Assembly: GCA_016196905.1 (NCBI GenBank)
Contig: JACPWV010000056.1
Span: 1 to 6,598 of the forward strand
Direction of reading: 5' to 3'
Source of the DNA: Chloroflexota bacterium
GTDB taxonomy: Bacteria; Chloroflexota; Anaerolineae; UBA7937; JACPPX01
DNA length: 6,598 nucleotides
Both the position numbers and the translations under genes were made by a program. The notes under the pieces were generated by a model. The model saw only the letters and a list, made by a program, of their open reading frames with translations. It did not search any database and had not been told where the DNA came from. Positions 5,003 through 6,598 of this stretch are shown here, piece by piece. The first letter of the stretch is position 1, and every line of letters starts with the position of its first letter.

Positions 5003-5014
5003 AATATTATGGTG
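4997..5014. promoter_or_regulatory. Perfect 18-bp AT-rich palindrome (candidate operator)
   Basis: CACCATAATATTATGGTG is its own reverse complement over all 18 bases and is strikingly AT-rich for this window. It stands 28 bp after the permease stop and upstream of the ATPase on the minus strand. Perfect dyads of this size are typical of dimeric repressor sites such as metal-dependent regulators, but it does not match a specific box I can name. A weak -10-like TATTAT lies inside it. Confidence 0.5.
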
Positions 5015-5042
5015 ATCTTCTTAACGGACAGGGGGGGTGCCC

Positions 5043-6598
5043 TCAAAACTCTCCTTTCTCGCCAGAGCGAAAGCGCTCGATGGCCAGGATGCCCAGGCTG
5101 CACACCAGCATCAATAGGCTGCTCATGGCCAGGGCTTGGCCGTAGTTGAGAGCGCCCGGCTGGCCCAGAAAGCGGAAGATGGCCACGGGCATGGTGGGGA
5201 ACTCGGGACGGGCGATCAGGGAGGTGGCCCCGAACTCCCCCAGCGAGATGGTGAAGGCGAACACAGAGCCCACCAGGAGCGCGGGGGAGACGATGGGCAG
5301 GTCTATTTCCCTCCAGACCCGCCCGGGCGAGGCTCCCAATACTGCCGCCGCCTCGCGCAGGTGAGGATGGATGCTCCGTAACACGGGCAGCAGGCTGCGC
5401 ACCACGAAGGGGAAGGCCACCAGGCCGTGAGCCAGGGGCAGGAGCAGGGGGGAGGCTCTCAGGTTCAGCGGAGGCTCATCCAAGGCTAGGATATACCCGA
5501 AGCCCAGGGTGACCGCCGAGGTCCCTAAGGGCAACATGAAGATCGGGTCCAGAGTGGCGCGGATCACCCCTTTACGCTGGGTCAGCAAATCGGCGGCCAG
5601 GAGGCCCAGCCCCACCGCCAAGGCCACCGTGGCCGCAGCCACCAGCAGCGAGTTGCGCACCGCTTCCAGCGGCGGCACGAACAGGATGGAACCCCGCGGA
5701 TTGGTGAAAAGCGCCAGGTAGTGATCCACCCCGTATCCATCCCTCCCCAAGAGGGAGCGTTCGACCAAGGCCAAAAGTGGGGTCAGCAGCAGGACGACCA
5801 TGAAGCCAATATTGGCGGCCACCCAGGCGATCTCCCGCGCTGTCTGCGGCCGGCGCTGAACCAGGCGCTGAGCCCGGAGGGGCAAGGGTACTGAACTGGC
5901 AGCTTGCAGGTGAGTGTACAGCCACATCGAGATGAAGGTGAACCCAATCTGGGTCAGGGAGAGGGCGGCCGCCAAGGGCAGATTGAAGAGATTGACGGTT
6001 TGCTGGTATATCTCTACCTCCAAGGTGGCGAAGCGGGGACCGCCCAGGATCAAGATCACCCCAAAAGAAGTGAAATCGAAGATGAAGACCAGGAGGGCCG
6101 CGGCCAGGATGGCGGGTCTCAGCAGGGGCAAGGTCACCTCCCCAAAGGTGTGCCAATGATCGGCCCCCAGCGCCCGCGCCGCCTCCTCCAAGCGTGGACC
6201 CAGGTTGGCCCAAAAGCCCCCCACCATTCGCAGGATCACCGTGTAATTATAAAAGACGTGGGCGAGGAGAATGATCCACAGGGTATGCTGCAAATTGAGC
6301 AGCGGTTGCTCGCGGTGAAAGAGGGCCATGAGCAACTGATTGAGCCATCCCCGCGGGCCCAGCGTGGCGGCGAAGGCGGCCGCCACCACCACGGCGGGCA
6401 TAACGAAAGGGATGGTGGTGAGGGCCTGGAGGAACGCCTTCCCGGGGAAGGTATACTTGGCGAAAACGTGGGCAGCCGGCAGCGCCACCAAGAGGGTAAG
6501 CAACGTCGAGAGGGTGGCCTGCCAGACGGTGAATCCCAGGGTCTGGGCGAAGAGGGGGCTGCGCAGCAGCTCAGCCAGGGTGGAGAGATCCAGGGATC
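5043..6598 (-). CDS. ABC importer permease, fused two-domain (ThiP/FbpB type), 5' end missing
   Basis: The frame is open from the right edge to a TGA at 5045-5043, giving 517 visible residues; the true start lies outside, probably a few tens of residues further. A TTG at 6503 is an internal Leu codon, since the upstream residues (FTVWQATLSTLLTLLVALPAAHVFA) continue a transmembrane helix. The protein holds two homologous binding-protein-dependent permease domains in tandem, each with several hydrophobic helices and an EAA loop that docks on the ATPase: 'EEAARALGADHWHTFGEVTLP' (about 6188-6126) and 'REAAAVLGASPGRVWREIDLP' (about 5357-5298). Such fusions are typical of iron(III) (FbpB/AfuB) and thiamine (ThiP) importers, where one polypeptide forms the whole channel. 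It pairs with the ATPase encoded just downstream. The binding protein gene would be expected off the right edge. Confidence 0.92.
   Translation of the reverse strand, partial: SLDLSTLAELLRSPLFAQTLGFTVWQATLSTLLTLLVALPAAHVFAKYTFPGKAFLQALTTIPFVMPAVVVAAAFAATLGPRGWLNQLLMALFHREQPLLNLQHTLWIILLAHVFYNYTVILRMVGGFWANLGPRLEEAARALGADHWHTFGEVTLPLLRPAILAAALLVFIFDFTSFGVILILGGPRFATLEVEIYQQTVNLFNLPLAAALSLTQIGFTFISMWLYTHLQAASSVPLPLRAQRLVQRRPQTAREIAWVAANIGFMVVLLLTPLLALVERSLLGRDGYGVDHYLALFTNPRGSILFVPPLEAVRNSLLVAAATVALAVGLGLLAADLLTQRKGVIRATLDPIFMLPLGTSAVTLGFGYILALDEPPLNLRASPLLLPLAHGLVAFPFVVRSLLPVLRSIHPHLREAAAVLGASPGRVWREIDLPIVSPALLVGSVFAFTISLGEFGATSLIARPEFPTMPVAIFRFLGQPGALNYGQALAMSSLLMLVCSLGILAIERFRSGEKGEF

Noticed and set aside
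6501..6503. TTG at 6503 as the permease start codon
   Set aside because: The frame continues open to the window edge with residues that complete a transmembrane helix, and no ribosome binding site precedes the TTG.

Overview
The window is GC-rich chromosomal DNA from a free-living bacterium. The mix of genes is an LVIVD-type secreted repeat protein, an aldo/keto reductase, an RRM-RGG protein, a CMD/AhpD-like protein and a thiamine/iron-type ABC importer. This would suit a Chloroflexota-like or related environmental lineage, but no marker gene here settles the taxonomy. UGA is used as an ordinary stop (permease, end of the CMD gene) and Trp is encoded by TGG, so the code is standard.

Left part (1-1053): the 5' end of a minus-strand gene for a secreted beta-propeller-like protein runs off the left edge. 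A 511-bp non-coding region follows. It holds back-to-back divergent promoters: an almost perfect minus-strand promoter (TTGACA-18-TATAAT) and a good plus-strand promoter (TTGTCA-17-TATAGT) that serves the aldo/keto reductase. The minus promoter faces a hairpin plus U-tract about 100 nt downstream, so it may make a ~127-nt small RNA or an attenuated leader.

Middle (1054-3771, plus strand): an aldo/keto reductase with intact catalytic tetrad; 441 bp with no convincing gene; a small RRM protein with an RGG tail; then the most notable gene. That gene, at 2883-3467, is an AhpD-like/carboxymuconolactone decarboxylase-family protein interrupted by one in-frame TGA exactly where the family has the second cysteine of its redox CxxC motif. 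All other catalytic positions are kept (E68, C80, H87), the frame stays open to a normal end, and a 6-7 bp stem-loop with a G-containing loop lies 24 nt after the TGA, as expected for a bacterial SECIS element. I read it as a selenoprotein (CHYU motif), which a standard gene caller would split in two or call a pseudogene. A strong 13-bp terminator hairpin closes this half.

Right part (3788-6598, minus strand): a convergent ABC importer operon with a fused two-domain permease (start just beyond the right edge) and a TOBE-containing ATPase. The 169-bp spacer between them contains a perfect 18-bp AT-rich palindrome, a possible 38-aa ORF and several hairpins. The substrate-binding protein gene is not in the window and would be expected to the right. 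Iron(III) or thiamine is the likely substrate class, but the sequence does not decide it.
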